Shown piece by piece: positions 23,260 through 32,370 of a stretch of 64,000 bases of DNA. Source of the DNA: Bacillus andreraoultii. Its GTDB lineage: Bacteria; Bacillota; Bacilli; Bacillales; Caldibacillaceae. The position numbers were made by a program, and so were the translations under genes. Location: NCBI RefSeq assembly GCF_001244735.1, contig NZ_LN868937.1, forward strand, positions 293,876 to 357,875, given 5' to 3'. Every line of letters starts with the position of its first letter. Within the stretch, counting starts at the first letter, position 1. Under the pieces are notes generated by a model, which made no database searches, had not been told where the DNA came from, and saw only the letters and a list, made by a program, of their open reading frames with translations.

Positions 23260-23412
23260 ATGCAGCCAAACTATGAACATATGTTGCGAATGGAGGAGAT
23301 GGTTCAACTACTTATTCGAATGATTGGAAAATCCAATGAAAAAATTACATTGTTGGAGGAAAGATTAGTACAAATAGAGAGTTCAATAAAATCAAGTAAT
23401 AACAGTGATTAA
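23260..23412 (+). CDS. Small coiled-coil protein, 50 aa, unknown
   Basis: ATG 23260 follows an excellent site (TTGGAGGTGG). The product begins MQPNYEHMLRMEEMVQLLIR and continues with a heptad-like helix (ITLLEERLVQIESSI). No cysteine and no membrane segment. I do not recognise it. It stands alone about 280 bases after ssbB, in a region otherwise without genes. Confidence 0.6.
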   Translation: MQPNYEHMLRMEEMVQLLIRMIGKSNEKITLLEERLVQIESSIKSSNNSD

Positions 23413-23974
23413 AGAAAAATAGAGAATATTGATTGAAAAATGGAAATTACTATATTAGAAATTGATTTTATATCGGGGAAAAATATTGAATTACCTATGA
23501 GGATAAGTGAAAAAAGGATTGTATTAATTTAATTGTGGAGACAAAGAAAGATTTACATTCATTTTTTAATAGAGAAAGAAAAAATCTATGGTCGTATTTT
23601 TTATGGGAAAATAAGTAGTATAGTCATATGATAGTGGTATTTTCAAAAACTTACGGGGAAAATTTCCAAAAGTAGATGATAAGGATTGAAGAAAGTTAGA
23701 TGATTTATCGGATAAAGGATGAAATGTCGGAGGAAGTATAATTGGGGGATTATACTTTTCGATAATTTTAGGGGATGAGATGAAAGATTTTTATTTAATA
23801 ATAGTCGCATGAAGAAGAAAAGAGCAAAGAGGCCTTGTTGATGGTTTTATGTAGAAACCAATGTGGGGATAAGGCTGCCTTGCTCAGAGAAAGTAGTTGT
23901 ATTTGTATCATAACATAACAAAAGATCAAAAAGAAGAGTCAGACAATTCCTCAAAGTACGCTCTCAACAGACCC
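23413..23974. other. Intergenic region without supported genes
   Basis: AT-rich. A 30-codon ATG frame at 23440-23532 lacks a convincing ribosome binding site. Nothing else is recognised before the terminator at 23982. Confidence 0.4.
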
Positions 23975-23981
23975 TTCAAAC

Positions 23982-24014
23982 AACCGGTTCTAATATTTGG
24001 ACCGGTTTTTTTTT
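23982..24014 (+). terminator. Strong Rho-independent terminator
   Basis: AACCGGTTC / GGACCGGTT stem followed by nine T; the dispersed element begins on the next base. It would end a transcript from ssbB or the 50-aa gene. Confidence 0.85.
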
Positions 24015-24235
24015 AGCTAACAGGAAAATATAGATCTTCCAATTTTTACCTTCCTATGCGCATAAGCACACAAGGAAGGGCTTTAGCAACTGCATCAAAG
24101 AAGAAAAAAGCTTTTTCGGCGAACTGCGGCGATTCTCTGGGAAAAGTTTTTCGACTTGATAAAAGCCAAAAAAATCTCTTTCATTTCGGCGAACTCTAGT
24201 CTTTTTGTTTGGCTGGAGGCTCTATTCTTTATTGG
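24015..24235 (+). repeat. Dispersed intergenic element, copy 6 (internally duplicated)
   Basis: AGCTAACAGGAAAATATAGA opens the copy after a T-run, with a TACCTTCCTA arm, CATAAGCACACAAGGAAGG and GGCGAACT...; the AAAAGCTTTTTCGGCGAACT segment is present twice (around 24103 and 24165), so this copy has an internal partial duplication. Confidence 0.65.
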
Positions 24236-24267
24236 GTTACCATGGAAAAAAGGATATTTCACTAGTG

Positions 24268-24470
24268 TAGGTGCCCAATTTGCGGTGGAAAAAGGCTACG
24301 AAGGTCACGTAGAGCGGTTGTAGACGCCAAAATCGCGGAGAAAAAGGTTGAAACGGTCATCTAGAAAGGTTCTAGACGCCCAATATGCGGTGAAAAAGGA
24401 AAAAAGTCCTCTAGAAGAGAATAGACGCCAACTCCTGGCCAATCGTATTGAAGTGGTCATGCGCCATACC
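24268..24470 (+). repeat. 52-bp-period tandem array B (four degenerate units)
   Basis: Unit starts TAG(A/G)(C/T)GCC at 24268, 24321, 24373 and 24422 (periods 53, 52, 49). Units carry TAGACGCC at one end and CTAGA-type sequence at the other. No coding potential. The sequence differs from array A but the period is the same. Confidence 0.65.
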
Positions 24471-24477
24471 TAAAAAC

Positions 24478-24517
24478 CCAAAAAACGAACAAGCCCATTC
24501 ATACGAAGCCTGTCCGT
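24478..24517 (-). terminator. Minus-strand terminator of the truncated ABC ATPase gene
   Basis: In minus-strand RNA ACGGACAGGC pairs with GCTTGTTCGT throughout (two wobbles) and is followed by TTTTTTGGG. The plus-strand copy would have mismatches, so the signal belongs to the minus strand. Confidence 0.7.
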
Positions 24518-24521
24518 TGTG

Positions 24522-24584
24522 TTACTCATATTCGCGAATTCGAATGTCACTTTCAGGGTCAAAGAAGTGTGCGTTGTTCAAAAG
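24522..24584 (-). pseudogene. Remnant: last ~20 codons of a MsmX/UgpC-type sugar ABC transporter ATPase
   Basis: The minus-strand frame ends NNAHFFDPESDIRIREYE followed by a stop codon. This is the usual C-terminal ending of carbohydrate ABC transporter ATPases (HFFDPET..RI). A matching terminator follows. Upstream of this the frame loses similarity and no ATPase motifs remain, so only the 3' tip survives, presumably after a deletion. Confidence 0.5.
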
Positions 24585-24867
24585 ATAAGATAAAATTTCG
24601 TCACATCCATAGTCTGAAAACTGTGGTATTTTATATCCTTCAAGCGAGAAAGATAGTTTTGTTGCGAGAAAAAGATATAAATAAGCGAATAGACCGAACA
24701 AAGCCTATTCGCCATGAATTTCATAACTGAACCGTAATGTTTGTGCAATCGCGAAGAAGGAAATCCCCCAAAAAACCGTAACACTTATATAATCTCGGAG
24801 GAAGTACTTTTCCAAGAATCCCAAACCATAACGATTCGAAGGAAATGATTGCTTCATATACAATCAA
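24585..24867. other. Intergenic stretch between the ABC ATPase remnant and ywqA
   Basis: No supported gene. An 8-bp inverted repeat (GCGAATAG / CTATTCGC) lies near 24692-24713. Confidence 0.4.
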
Positions 24868-27810
24868 TTAATCAAGTTTTAATATCTCAAATAAATCTTC
24901 ATCGCTCATATCGGCGAGCCATTGGTCACTTTGAATAATTTTATCGTTTAACTCTTGTTTTTTCTCAAGCATCGCGTCAATTTTTTCCTCAAGTGTTCCA
25001 GTTGTAATAAATTTATGAACATGGACAAATTTTGTTTGCCCGATTCGATAGGCGCGGTCGGTTGCTTGATTCTCTACTGCCGGATTCCACCAACGATCGT
25101 AATGGATGACGTGATTTGCAGCTGTCAAATTTAATCCAGTACCGCCAGCTTTTAGTGACAATAGTAAAATCGGGAACTCTCCGTTTTGGAAATTCGTAAT
25201 TAATTGATCACGTTGTTGCTTACTCATTGATCCATTTAGGAACGGAACTTTTAACTGGTAACGGTCCTCTAAAACAGACTGAATCATTTCCCCCATACCG
25301 ATATACTGGGTAAAGATTAAACCACTCTCACCTTGATCCATTACCGAGTCAAACAGTTCAACGAGTTTTTCCAATTTAGCGGATCGTTCAATTAACGAAA
25401 CACCACGAACTTGGTCTTCTTTTAAATACAATGAAGGATGATTGCACAGTTGTTTCAACATGTTAAGCAATTTAAGAACGTAGCCTTTCCGTTGAAATCC
25501 AGAAAGTGTTGCCAACCGGTCAAATGTATCTTTAACAATTTGATCGTAAAGACTCGCCTGTTCAGGGGTAAGTGGACAGTATTCTTTTTGCTCAATTTTA
25601 TCCGGCAAATTGAGAGCAACTTCTTCATCCTTCTTCGTACGTCGTAATAAAAATGGACGAATGAGTCGTTGTAAATCGTCAATCTTCTGTTGATCGTGTT
25701 CCCGTTCGATTGGAATGACGAAACGTTGTTGGAAGCGGGCAAGACTTCCGAGATACCCTTTATTAATAAAATCAAAAATTGACCACAGTTCAGTGAGCCG
25801 ATTTTCCATTGGTGTTCCAGTTAGGGCGATGTGGTGGGCACCTTTTAATCGACGAATCGCTCTCGATTGTTTTGTACTTGCATTTTTAATGTTTTGTGCC
25901 TCATCTAAAATAATTGCTTCCCATTTAACGGATGAAAGCTCCTCGGCATCGAGATGGGAAAGGCCATATGTAGTCAATACGACATCGTAGCCATTCTCAG
26001 TCACCATCTCCGTGAAACTTTCCCCCTTGGAGCGGTTTGAACCATAATGAAGATACACATTTAAACTTGGAGCGAACCGTTCAATCTCCCGTTGCCAATT
26101 CCCTAAAACAGATGTTGGACAAATGATTAAGCTTGGTCCTGTCGTTTCACTATTTTCTTTTACCATTAACAAATAAGCGATTAATTGAATCGTTTTTCCA
26201 AGTCCCATATCATCAGCAAGACAGGCACCAAATCCGTATTGCCGTAAAAAGTAAAGCCAACTCATGCCCTTTCTTTGGTACGGGCGTAATTCACCGTGAA
26301 AAGCTCGTGGAACTTCATAATCAGGGATATCCGTTAAATCTGTTAATGAATTGACGAACTGTTTTAATCTTGGGTGCATATCGATTTGGATGCGAGAGAA
26401 TATTCGTTGGTCATTATCCTCGTCAATGACTTCAGACGCTTCATGATCTTCACCGTATAGTAATTGCTGTTCAATAAAGTCTTGAACGCGCATTCCTTCT
26501 TTTTCGGCCTTCTCCATAATCGATTGCATTTTTTTAATAAAATCAGGATCAATCTTCATCCATTGTCCACCAATATTAATGAGACGTCGATTTTCTTCCA
26601 TCATTTTGCGAAATTCAGCTTCAGACAAGTCAACACCGGCCATCGATACACGCCATTCGAAATCGAGAAGGGCATTTAAGCCGACGAAGGATGGACCGCT
26701 CGAGCTTGATTTTACACGTGCTTTTAATCGCATATTCGCATTTTTCAGCGCCTCCCACCATGATGGCAAAAGAATATCGATTCCAAGTAAGAGTAATTTT
26801 TCACTTGCATTTGTTAAAAACTCCCAAGCTTCATTTTCTGTAAGTTCTTCTTTTAATAGAAGATGAGACGTTGAGCCATTGTTATCATCCTCCGAGTCGT
26901 TACCGAGCCACGGAATTAATTGTGCAATCCGTTTTTGCTCACGAACGGCCTCATCAAGATACGGTTCCCACTTTTTCGGAATTCGTTTGCGACCCCGTTT
27001 ACTAGGATTTAAGGCGACAACGGTATCTGGTTTTTTTACATCCCGTAACACTGTTGTTAATTGCCAGTAGTCACCGTCTTCTTTCGGTTCTTCAAGATGG
27101 AGCCCCATCGTAAACGGCACATCACTTTCCTCAATCCCAACCCATTGCATAAACCGAGTTGCATCGAAAAAGGAGGAAAGATCTAATCCATCTTCGTAAG
27201 CTTCTTGTAAAAGCGCTTTTTGAGCAAGCCATCTCTCTTGAACATGGGGTTGGTGGGCTAAGTAAGATTCCACACCTTCATGAAAAAGCCTTTTAACAAA
27301 TATCCGTATATTATCTGGTTTACGAGTTTCCTTACCATCTGCCATAAACAAAACAGGGACTTGTGTCTCCCAAAACGCAGGTAAAAATTCTTGCCAAACT
27401 TCATCTGGTACCATCCATTGAAAAAGCCCTTGTTTCCATGAATCGAAGTCAGGAGTAAAATGATTTTCCGTTATCGCATCATAAATAACCGGTGAAATGG
27501 CAAGTAGTGTTTCGGAAAACTCATCAAACGTCCAGTGAACGAACTGATTAAATGGTTCCGTGCCATACAATTCAATCATTTCAAACGGATCAAGAGTAAC
27601 TCCTTCTACTGGAAATTCGCGTTCTCCAACTTGGAGATTGATTGTAATTTGTTGTAGTTTGGTTCCGTAAAAACTTGCTTTATGCCATTGAAACAACGGA
27701 AGGACCCATTCAGAAAGCTGGGCAATTTCTCCATCCGTTAATGCAAACAGATAAAAGTTTCCTTCCTTTGATGGAACACAATTGATTTCAAATTGTTTCA
27801 TTTTCAACAT
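24868..27810 (-). CDS. ywqA: SNF2-family DNA/RNA helicase-like ATPase (YwqA)
   Basis: 980-aa Swi2/Snf2 ATPase. The N-terminal ~480 residues are the bacterial SNF2-associated region. The helicase core follows: motif I CLADDMGLGKTIQLIAYL, motif II IILDEAQNIKN, motif III ALTGTPMENRLTELW, motif V GLNLTAANHVIHYD, motif VI ATDRAYRIGQ. Probable double-stranded-DNA translocase; its role in Bacillus is not established. The start at 27810 overlaps the end of the upstream gene by 23 bases, so the two form an operon with coupled translation. Length is slightly above the B. subtilis homologue. Confidence 0.92.
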   Translation of the reverse strand: MLKMKQFEINCVPSKEGNFYLFALTDGEIAQLSEWVLPLFQWHKASFYGTKLQQITINLQVGEREFPVEGVTLDPFEMIELYGTEPFNQFVHWTFDEFSETLLAISPVIYDAITENHFTPDFDSWKQGLFQWMVPDEVWQEFLPAFWETQVPVLFMADGKETRKPDNIRIFVKRLFHEGVESYLAHQPHVQERWLAQKALLQEAYEDGLDLSSFFDATRFMQWVGIEESDVPFTMGLHLEEPKEDGDYWQLTTVLRDVKKPDTVVALNPSKRGRKRIPKKWEPYLDEAVREQKRIAQLIPWLGNDSEDDNNGSTSHLLLKEELTENEAWEFLTNASEKLLLLGIDILLPSWWEALKNANMRLKARVKSSSSGPSFVGLNALLDFEWRVSMAGVDLSEAEFRKMMEENRRLINIGGQWMKIDPDFIKKMQSIMEKAEKEGMRVQDFIEQQLLYGEDHEASEVIDEDNDQRIFSRIQIDMHPRLKQFVNSLTDLTDIPDYEVPRAFHGELRPYQRKGMSWLYFLRQYGFGACLADDMGLGKTIQLIAYLLMVKENSETTGPSLIICPTSVLGNWQREIERFAPSLNVYLHYGSNRSKGESFTEMVTENGYDVVLTTYGLSHLDAEELSSVKWEAIILDEAQNIKNASTKQSRAIRRLKGAHHIALTGTPMENRLTELWSIFDFINKGYLGSLARFQQRFVIPIEREHDQQKIDDLQRLIRPFLLRRTKKDEEVALNLPDKIEQKEYCPLTPEQASLYDQIVKDTFDRLATLSGFQRKGYVLKLLNMLKQLCNHPSLYLKEDQVRGVSLIERSAKLEKLVELFDSVMDQGESGLIFTQYIGMGEMIQSVLEDRYQLKVPFLNGSMSKQQRDQLITNFQNGEFPILLLSLKAGGTGLNLTAANHVIHYDRWWNPAVENQATDRAYRIGQTKFVHVHKFITTGTLEEKIDAMLEKKQELNDKIIQSDQWLADMSDEDLFEILKLD

Positions 27811-29026
27811 GGATTAACTTACCCCTTTGACATTCTTCTTGGAAAGCACGTAGCCGTTTCGTTTCTTGTAAAAGTTGCTGGAAAAATTGTTCCCAAACAT
27901 CTTCTTGTTTTAACTTCTTATAGATTGTTCTTAATTTTTTCAGATGCCGGACCGCCTCTTTATAACTTTGGCGGTTCTTTTGATTAATTGCCTGTTGTGC
28001 TTTACGGTGATAATACGGCAATAAATATTGTGGTTCTTCCTTTTGAACTGTCCGTAAAACTTCACTATAAACATAGTCACTGTTTGTCAGATGCATAAAG
28101 TCAATTAGCTTCCCGTATTCTTTTTGATCAAAATATAACATAAAGAGATTACGACTACTAAACGGAAACGTCGCAATGAGAATTTGTTCATATATGTCAT
28201 ATCGTTTTGTTTCTACTGCATATTGGTAAAATGCATCGTCCAAAGAACTGGTGAGCTGATATTTTTCTGAGTAGCTAGTTAGTATAAAATAGTCATTGAT
28301 ATGATTGAGAAGAAATTCAGCAATCTTTGTCACATTGCTCCAGTTTTTCCCGTCTACATAATGGTCTAATAAGGGAAGAACATAGCTTAAATGCTCAGTT
28401 CCTGTCTTTTCTAATGCTGCTAATGACTCATCTACACGTCCGGCGAAAAATAATTGAAACATGTAAGCAAACTGCCAGGAAGAATCTGAAGCCCCTTTTC
28501 CTGCAGTTTCCTCAGCAAATGCTAGTTCTTGCTTTCGTAAATTCGTGTTTGTAAATAATTCCTTCCACAAAAACCAGTAAACGAAATGGATTCGATGTTT
28601 GAATGCTCCTTCCATAAAGAGCAACTCGCGTACATCGAGGAAAAGCTCCTCACAAATAGGATCATAAGAAAAAGGTTGGGGCTTCGGTAACCGTTGTAGT
28701 GAAGCCTCAATTTCTTCACAAACATGCTCAACTAATTGACCACATGTATCTTCAATTTCTTCATAACTATAGCGACTTGTGACAAACCAATTTAACAAAT
28801 TTCGCAATAACCGAACATTGACGACAATTTTATAAAGATGTCTCTGTTCAGGTGGAATTTTAAATTGGTCTATTTGCCCAAGCTTTTTTATAATCATTAA
28901 TCCGTACAGGTTCAGTAAGTATGGTGGAAACTTTCCCTCTTTTTGAAGAATTTCGTTTTGAAAAAGTTCATCTGTGTAATCAACCCAACGGCGATAATCA
29001 TTATTCACATTCAACAATCCTTTCAT
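27788..29026 (-). CDS. YwqB-like protein lacking a recognisable SWIM zinc finger
   Basis: 412-aa mostly helical protein cotranscribed with ywqA. Segments such as FSYDPICEELFLDVRELLF, HRIHFVYWFLWKELF and the C-terminal KEAVRHLKKLRTIYKKL recall the region following the SWIM finger in YwqB-type proteins. No CxCx(n)CxH motif is present anywhere, and the protein is shorter than the ~540-aa SWIM form I remember, so the finger appears to be lost or this is a distinct subfamily. The start at 29026 follows AAAAAGGAC; an ATG six codons upstream lacks a site. Confidence 0.65.
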   Translation of the reverse strand: MKGLLNVNNDYRRWVDYTDELFQNEILQKEGKFPPYLLNLYGLMIIKKLGQIDQFKIPPEQRHLYKIVVNVRLLRNLLNWFVTSRYSYEEIEDTCGQLVEHVCEEIEASLQRLPKPQPFSYDPICEELFLDVRELLFMEGAFKHRIHFVYWFLWKELFTNTNLRKQELAFAEETAGKGASDSSWQFAYMFQLFFAGRVDESLAALEKTGTEHLSYVLPLLDHYVDGKNWSNVTKIAEFLLNHINDYFILTSYSEKYQLTSSLDDAFYQYAVETKRYDIYEQILIATFPFSSRNLFMLYFDQKEYGKLIDFMHLTNSDYVYSEVLRTVQKEEPQYLLPYYHRKAQQAINQKNRQSYKEAVRHLKKLRTIYKKLKQEDVWEQFFQQLLQETKRLRAFQEECQRGKLIHVENETI

Positions 29027-29052
29027 TAGGAGTCCTTTTTGCATAGGAAAGA

Positions 29053-29096
29053 GAATGGTCTCTCGAAATCGAACTTGAGAGCCGAAATGTCCATTC
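29053..29096. other. Structured leader or terminator-like hairpin upstream of the ywqB-like gene
   Basis: Nested inverted repeat: outer GAATGG / CCATTC and inner TCTC / GAGA arms. It lies between the minus-strand promoter and the gene, so it would be in the 5' leader; read on plus it is followed by TTTTATT. Confidence 0.5.
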
Positions 29097-29100
29097 TTTT

Positions 29101-29109
29101 ATTATAACA
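29101..29109 (-). promoter_or_regulatory. Extended -10 promoter of the ywqB-like/ywqA operon
   Basis: On the minus strand TGTTATAAT: a perfect TATAAT with the TG of an extended -10. No good -35 at 17 bases. Confidence 0.55.
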
Positions 29110-29363
29110 AGTTTATGGATAAGTTGTGTAGTGTGGATGTCAACTTGGTTTTGGAAAAAGGAAATGGTACTTAAGGTTTTGTTGTGTTTAGGATGGTTGG
29201 AGAAACGATGGTAGACAAATTGTCGGTCAAAAAAGGTGAGTATAGTCGTGCATAGAGGATTAAAAAATTTTTCAAAAGTGAACAAGGTTAAGACTGCTCT
29301 TTGGGCAAAGAGTGGAGATCATTGGAACAACTCTTTACATCCGAGGACTTATTCAAGATTTCA

Positions 29364-29395
29364 GAAAAAATACGCCCCTTATAAAAAGGAGCGCA
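29364..29395 (-). terminator. Terminator of the SpoIIM-family gene (minus strand)
   Basis: On minus, GCGCTCC pairs with GGGGCGT and is followed by ATTTTTTC. Confidence 0.65.
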
Positions 29396-29405
29396 TCATT
29401 GAAGA

Positions 29406-30023
29406 TTAAATAAAAGATCCGAGTATATGTGGAGTAATAAAGGCTTCTATAATGGCAGCAAAGACAAGTAATGGGATACATATAAAAATAAATGTTTTAA
29501 ACACATTTACCGTACAGGCACGGAAAGAGTAATTCCCGTTATTGATTTTCCGATAAACTCCGAGCGAAACGTAAAAGGCGAGTGCCCCGGATAGGATAAT
29601 TGCCGGAATCTCAAAAATTCCATGGGGTACAATTCCAGCAAAAAACATCGGCATGATTGCTTGTCCGTTAAGGTTCATAAATGCAAACATGACTCCAATA
29701 ATGGCCCCGTTCATAATGAGAATGGCAATGGCTGGAAGGAAAATCGGTAAGAAACCAGTGACGAGTAACGTAATACAAGCAAGCGTGTTGTTTTTGAATA
29801 GCCCGAGTGCAAGCTCAAAGGAAGTTGTATCAGGTCCCATGAGATCCTTCTCCTCGAACATTTTTGACACTTGATTCATGAGTGTCGTTGCTAAATCAGG
29901 GTTTTTTACCATGATGGCGTAAACAGCAAAACTACTGGCAATAAACAGAATAAAGAGCCAGATAAAGATTTTTAAATAGGATTCCTTAAAAAGATCCCAT
30001 TGATTGCGGTAAATACTCTTCAA
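29406..30023 (-). CDS. SpoIIM-family (DUF95) membrane protein
   Basis: 205-aa protein with about five membrane helices. The family signature GIVPHGIFEIPAIILSGALA is intact, as is NNTLACITLLVTGFLPI. Family knowledge: SpoIIM itself scaffolds SpoIID/SpoIIP during engulfment; related proteins without sporulation roles also exist. This copy is monocistronic and far from other stage II genes, so the sporulation role is only a possibility. The start is TTG 30023 behind GGGGGAG. Confidence 0.8.
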   Translation of the reverse strand: MKSIYRNQWDLFKESYLKIFIWLFILFIASSFAVYAIMVKNPDLATTLMNQVSKMFEEKDLMGPDTTSFELALGLFKNNTLACITLLVTGFLPIFLPAIAILIMNGAIIGVMFAFMNLNGQAIMPMFFAGIVPHGIFEIPAIILSGALAFYVSLGVYRKINNGNYSFRACTVNVFKTFIFICIPLLVFAAIIEAFITPHILGSFI

Positions 30024-30113
30024 ATTTTCTCCCCCTAAAGTGCTATTGATATATAGTTTTGATGGTGAAGCGGTTAGTTAGTTTGTATAAGAAAAATGAT
30101 ATGTGAACCAAGG

Positions 30114-30300
30114 TGTCCAATAGAACGGTTGTAATGGAAAAAACTGGTTCAAAGTCGGCTTTAAATGTCCTCGATAATGGGCTTCAAGGACAAAACCGGC
30201 ATGAAACAGGGTTCAAATGTCCTCGAGAATGAGTCTCCATGGTAGACACATGCCCAAACCTGTTTGTAACTGCCCAATAGAGCCGTTCGAACCGAGCTTC
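30114..30300 (+). repeat. 52-bp-period tandem array C (about four units)
   Basis: TGTCC/TGCCC landmarks at 30114, 30166, 30218 and 30271, i.e. 52, 52, 53. Middle units carry AGGACA and TGTCCT as inverted ends. Sequence is unrelated to array A, but related to the 38.1-kb array in its AGGACA/TGTCCT ends. Confidence 0.7.
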
Positions 30301-30440
30301 AAACGGCCAATCGTCCAATCTCCAACCCAGTCACTCAATCGCCTAGCATCCAACCTAGTCACCCAGTCACTCAATCTCCCAAGTATCCAACTCAGTCCCC
30401 AGTCACCCAATCGTCCAATCCAAATCCCAATCATGATTTC
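30300..30440 (+). repeat. C-rich degenerate minisatellite
   Basis: About 140 bases built from CCAATC, CAGTCAC and CCAAC words, with longer units at about 36-bp spacing (CAGTCACTCAATC at 30328 and 30364). The top strand is nearly free of GG; the bottom strand has many GG-GGGG runs. No believable gene. Confidence 0.65.
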
Positions 30441-30498
30441 AATATTTCAGTCACGTGAAAGTTGTGGAAGTGAGGTACGAGAAGACGTTCCCTCTATC

Positions 30499-31437
30499 TC
30501 ATGTCGACTTCAATATTTCAGCCACATCGTCTTGATTCTCAGATAACCCATTAGCAGCACTTGACTCTTCATCGGTCAATAACTCCTTCATAAACCGGAT
30601 GACTTCATCGTGTAAATCCTCATGCTGTAGGGCAAATTCGATCGTTGTTTTTACGAAGCCGATTTTTTCACCAACATCATAGCGTTTCCCTTCAAATTGG
30701 TAAGCGAATACTCGTTGAATTTTGTTTAACTTCTGAATGGCGTCGGTTAACTGTATTTCTCCACCAGCACCAACTTCCTGATTTTCCAAAAATAAAAAGA
30801 TTTCCGGTGTCAGGATATAACGACCGATAATCGCTAAGTTCGATGGAGCGGTACCTTGTGCTGGTTTTTCAACAAAGTTTTTCACTTGGTACAGTCTGCC
30901 ATCTTTTGTTAAAGGATCAATAATTCCATATCGATAGGTTTCGTCTTCTGGTACTTCTTGCACACCGATAATAGAAGAAAATGTTTCACTATACTCATCA
31001 ATCATTTGTTTCAAGCAAGGTTTTTCATGTTGGACGATATCATCCCCAAGTAAAACGGCAAACGGCTCATCACCAATAAAATTACGTGCACACAAAACAG
31101 CATGTCCTAATCCTTTAGGTTCTTTTTGACGAATATAATGGATATTGGCCATTTCCGATGAATAGTTGACCTTCTCGAGTAAATCAAGCTTTCCCTTTTC
31201 ACGAAGATTTTTCTCCAATTCAGGTACTCGGTCGAAATGGTCTTCAATCGCACGTTTTCCTTTACCAGTGACAATGATAATATCTTCAATTCCTGATGCA
31301 ACAGCTTCCTCGATAATATATTCAATTGTCGGGCGATCAACAATCGGTAACATTTCTTTGGGCATCGCCTTCGTTGCAGGTAAAAATCGTGTTCCAAGAC
31401 CTGCAGCAGGGATAATGGCTTTTCTAACTTTTCTCAT
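30499..31437 (-). CDS. gtaB: UTP-glucose-1-phosphate uridylyltransferase
   Basis: Makes UDP-glucose from UTP and glucose-1-phosphate in the cytoplasm; in Bacillus the product feeds teichoic acid glucosylation and glycolipid anchors. 312 aa: nucleotide-binding [70 protein letters not shown] and [15 protein letters not shown] are all present. AGGAGG precedes ATG 31437 on the minus strand. Its proximity to the teichoic acid locus fits a wall-polymer role. Confidence 0.95.
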   Translation of the reverse strand: MRKVRKAIIPAAGLGTRFLPATKAMPKEMLPIVDRPTIEYIIEEAVASGIEDIIIVTGKGKRAIEDHFDRVPELEKNLREKGKLDLLEKVNYSSEMANIHYIRQKEPKGLGHAVLCARNFIGDEPFAVLLGDDIVQHEKPCLKQMIDEYSETFSSIIGVQEVPEDETYRYGIIDPLTKDGRLYQVKNFVEKPAQGTAPSNLAIIGRYILTPEIFLFLENQEVGAGGEIQLTDAIQKLNKIQRVFAYQFEGKRYDVGEKIGFVKTTIEFALQHEDLHDEVIRFMKELLTDEESSAANGLSENQDDVAEILKST

Positions 31438-31648
31438 AATGGAAACCTCCTAAAAACTTATGATATAAAGTGGAAAATTATGTATATGAAATCATTTACA
31501 CCTTTTAGTCATTTTACCATAGATCATCCATAAAAATAAAAAATCCAACAAAATCAGTATGCGGGAATATAGATTAGGTTGCATGGGTAAGAACGTAGTA
31601 CAGTGGAATGAGCTAGACAATAGAAAGGCTAGCAAGGCAAAGGTTTAA

Positions 31649-31798
31649 ATGAGAGGGATAATTATATACCAAATACGGTTGGACGAATTAGAGAAGAAAA
31701 TGGATGAAATTAATTACTTAAAACAGCAAATCGTGGACTTAAAAAAGAAATTACAGCTACTAAAGAATAAGAAGAGTTGGTTTGTCAAAATTGTTTAG
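31649..31798 (+). CDS. Possible 49-aa coiled-coil peptide
   Basis: An ATG with AAAGG six bases upstream opens a 49-codon frame containing LDELEKKMDEINYLKQQIVD and a Lys-rich heptad continuation. Composition is protein-like, but there is no recognised family, and the surrounding 1.5 kb looks decayed; it may be a fragment. Confidence 0.35.
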   Translation: MRGIIIYQIRLDELEKKMDEINYLKQQIVDLKKKLQLLKNKKSWFVKIV

Positions 31799-32370
31799 GT
31801 CGAATAATAAATAAATCGGAAGCAATCCTCTCAGGGTCGCTTTATGATCATGGACAAACGAACCAGTATACCTATTTATTTGTAATCTAGTATGGATTTG
31901 CTAGAGTTGTAAGTCTAATTTGGACGTAACTACATATGATTGGAAAATAAAAAGAACTTCAACGTGTTGTAGTAATGCGGCAACTCAGTATAGCCGTTCC
32001 CCTAGTTGCATCAAGGGAAACTCTGGTCGAAATTCTTATTACGAACATTGGGTTATCTTGCTTTATTTTGGGATATGACGAAATGGGTTTCAAGAAGATG
32101 AAAGCAATGAATAGAAGTTGTTACTGAAAAATATTAAGTGTGGAAAATTACGTGATGGAGCTATTTTAGCATGGTCTATACTCTGTTATTGGCTAGAGAA
32201 CTCAGACGATTGTTCAGATTAAAAATATATGGAGTCTCTCTACTTCAACTTACACGATTTCAATTGGCTAACAATCATACATTTGTCACATTTTCATTAG
32301 CACTCTCGGGTTATGGTTTCGCACCAGCAATTTTAGTTGTTATAATTTAAAAAACTAGGGGTGTGAAATA
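31799..32370. other. Decayed intergenic region
   Basis: No supported complete gene. A 59-codon frame at 32171-32350 (MVYTLLLARELRRLF..., ending in a hydrophobic stretch) has no ribosome binding site and is probably a gene fragment or chance frame. Confidence 0.4.
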
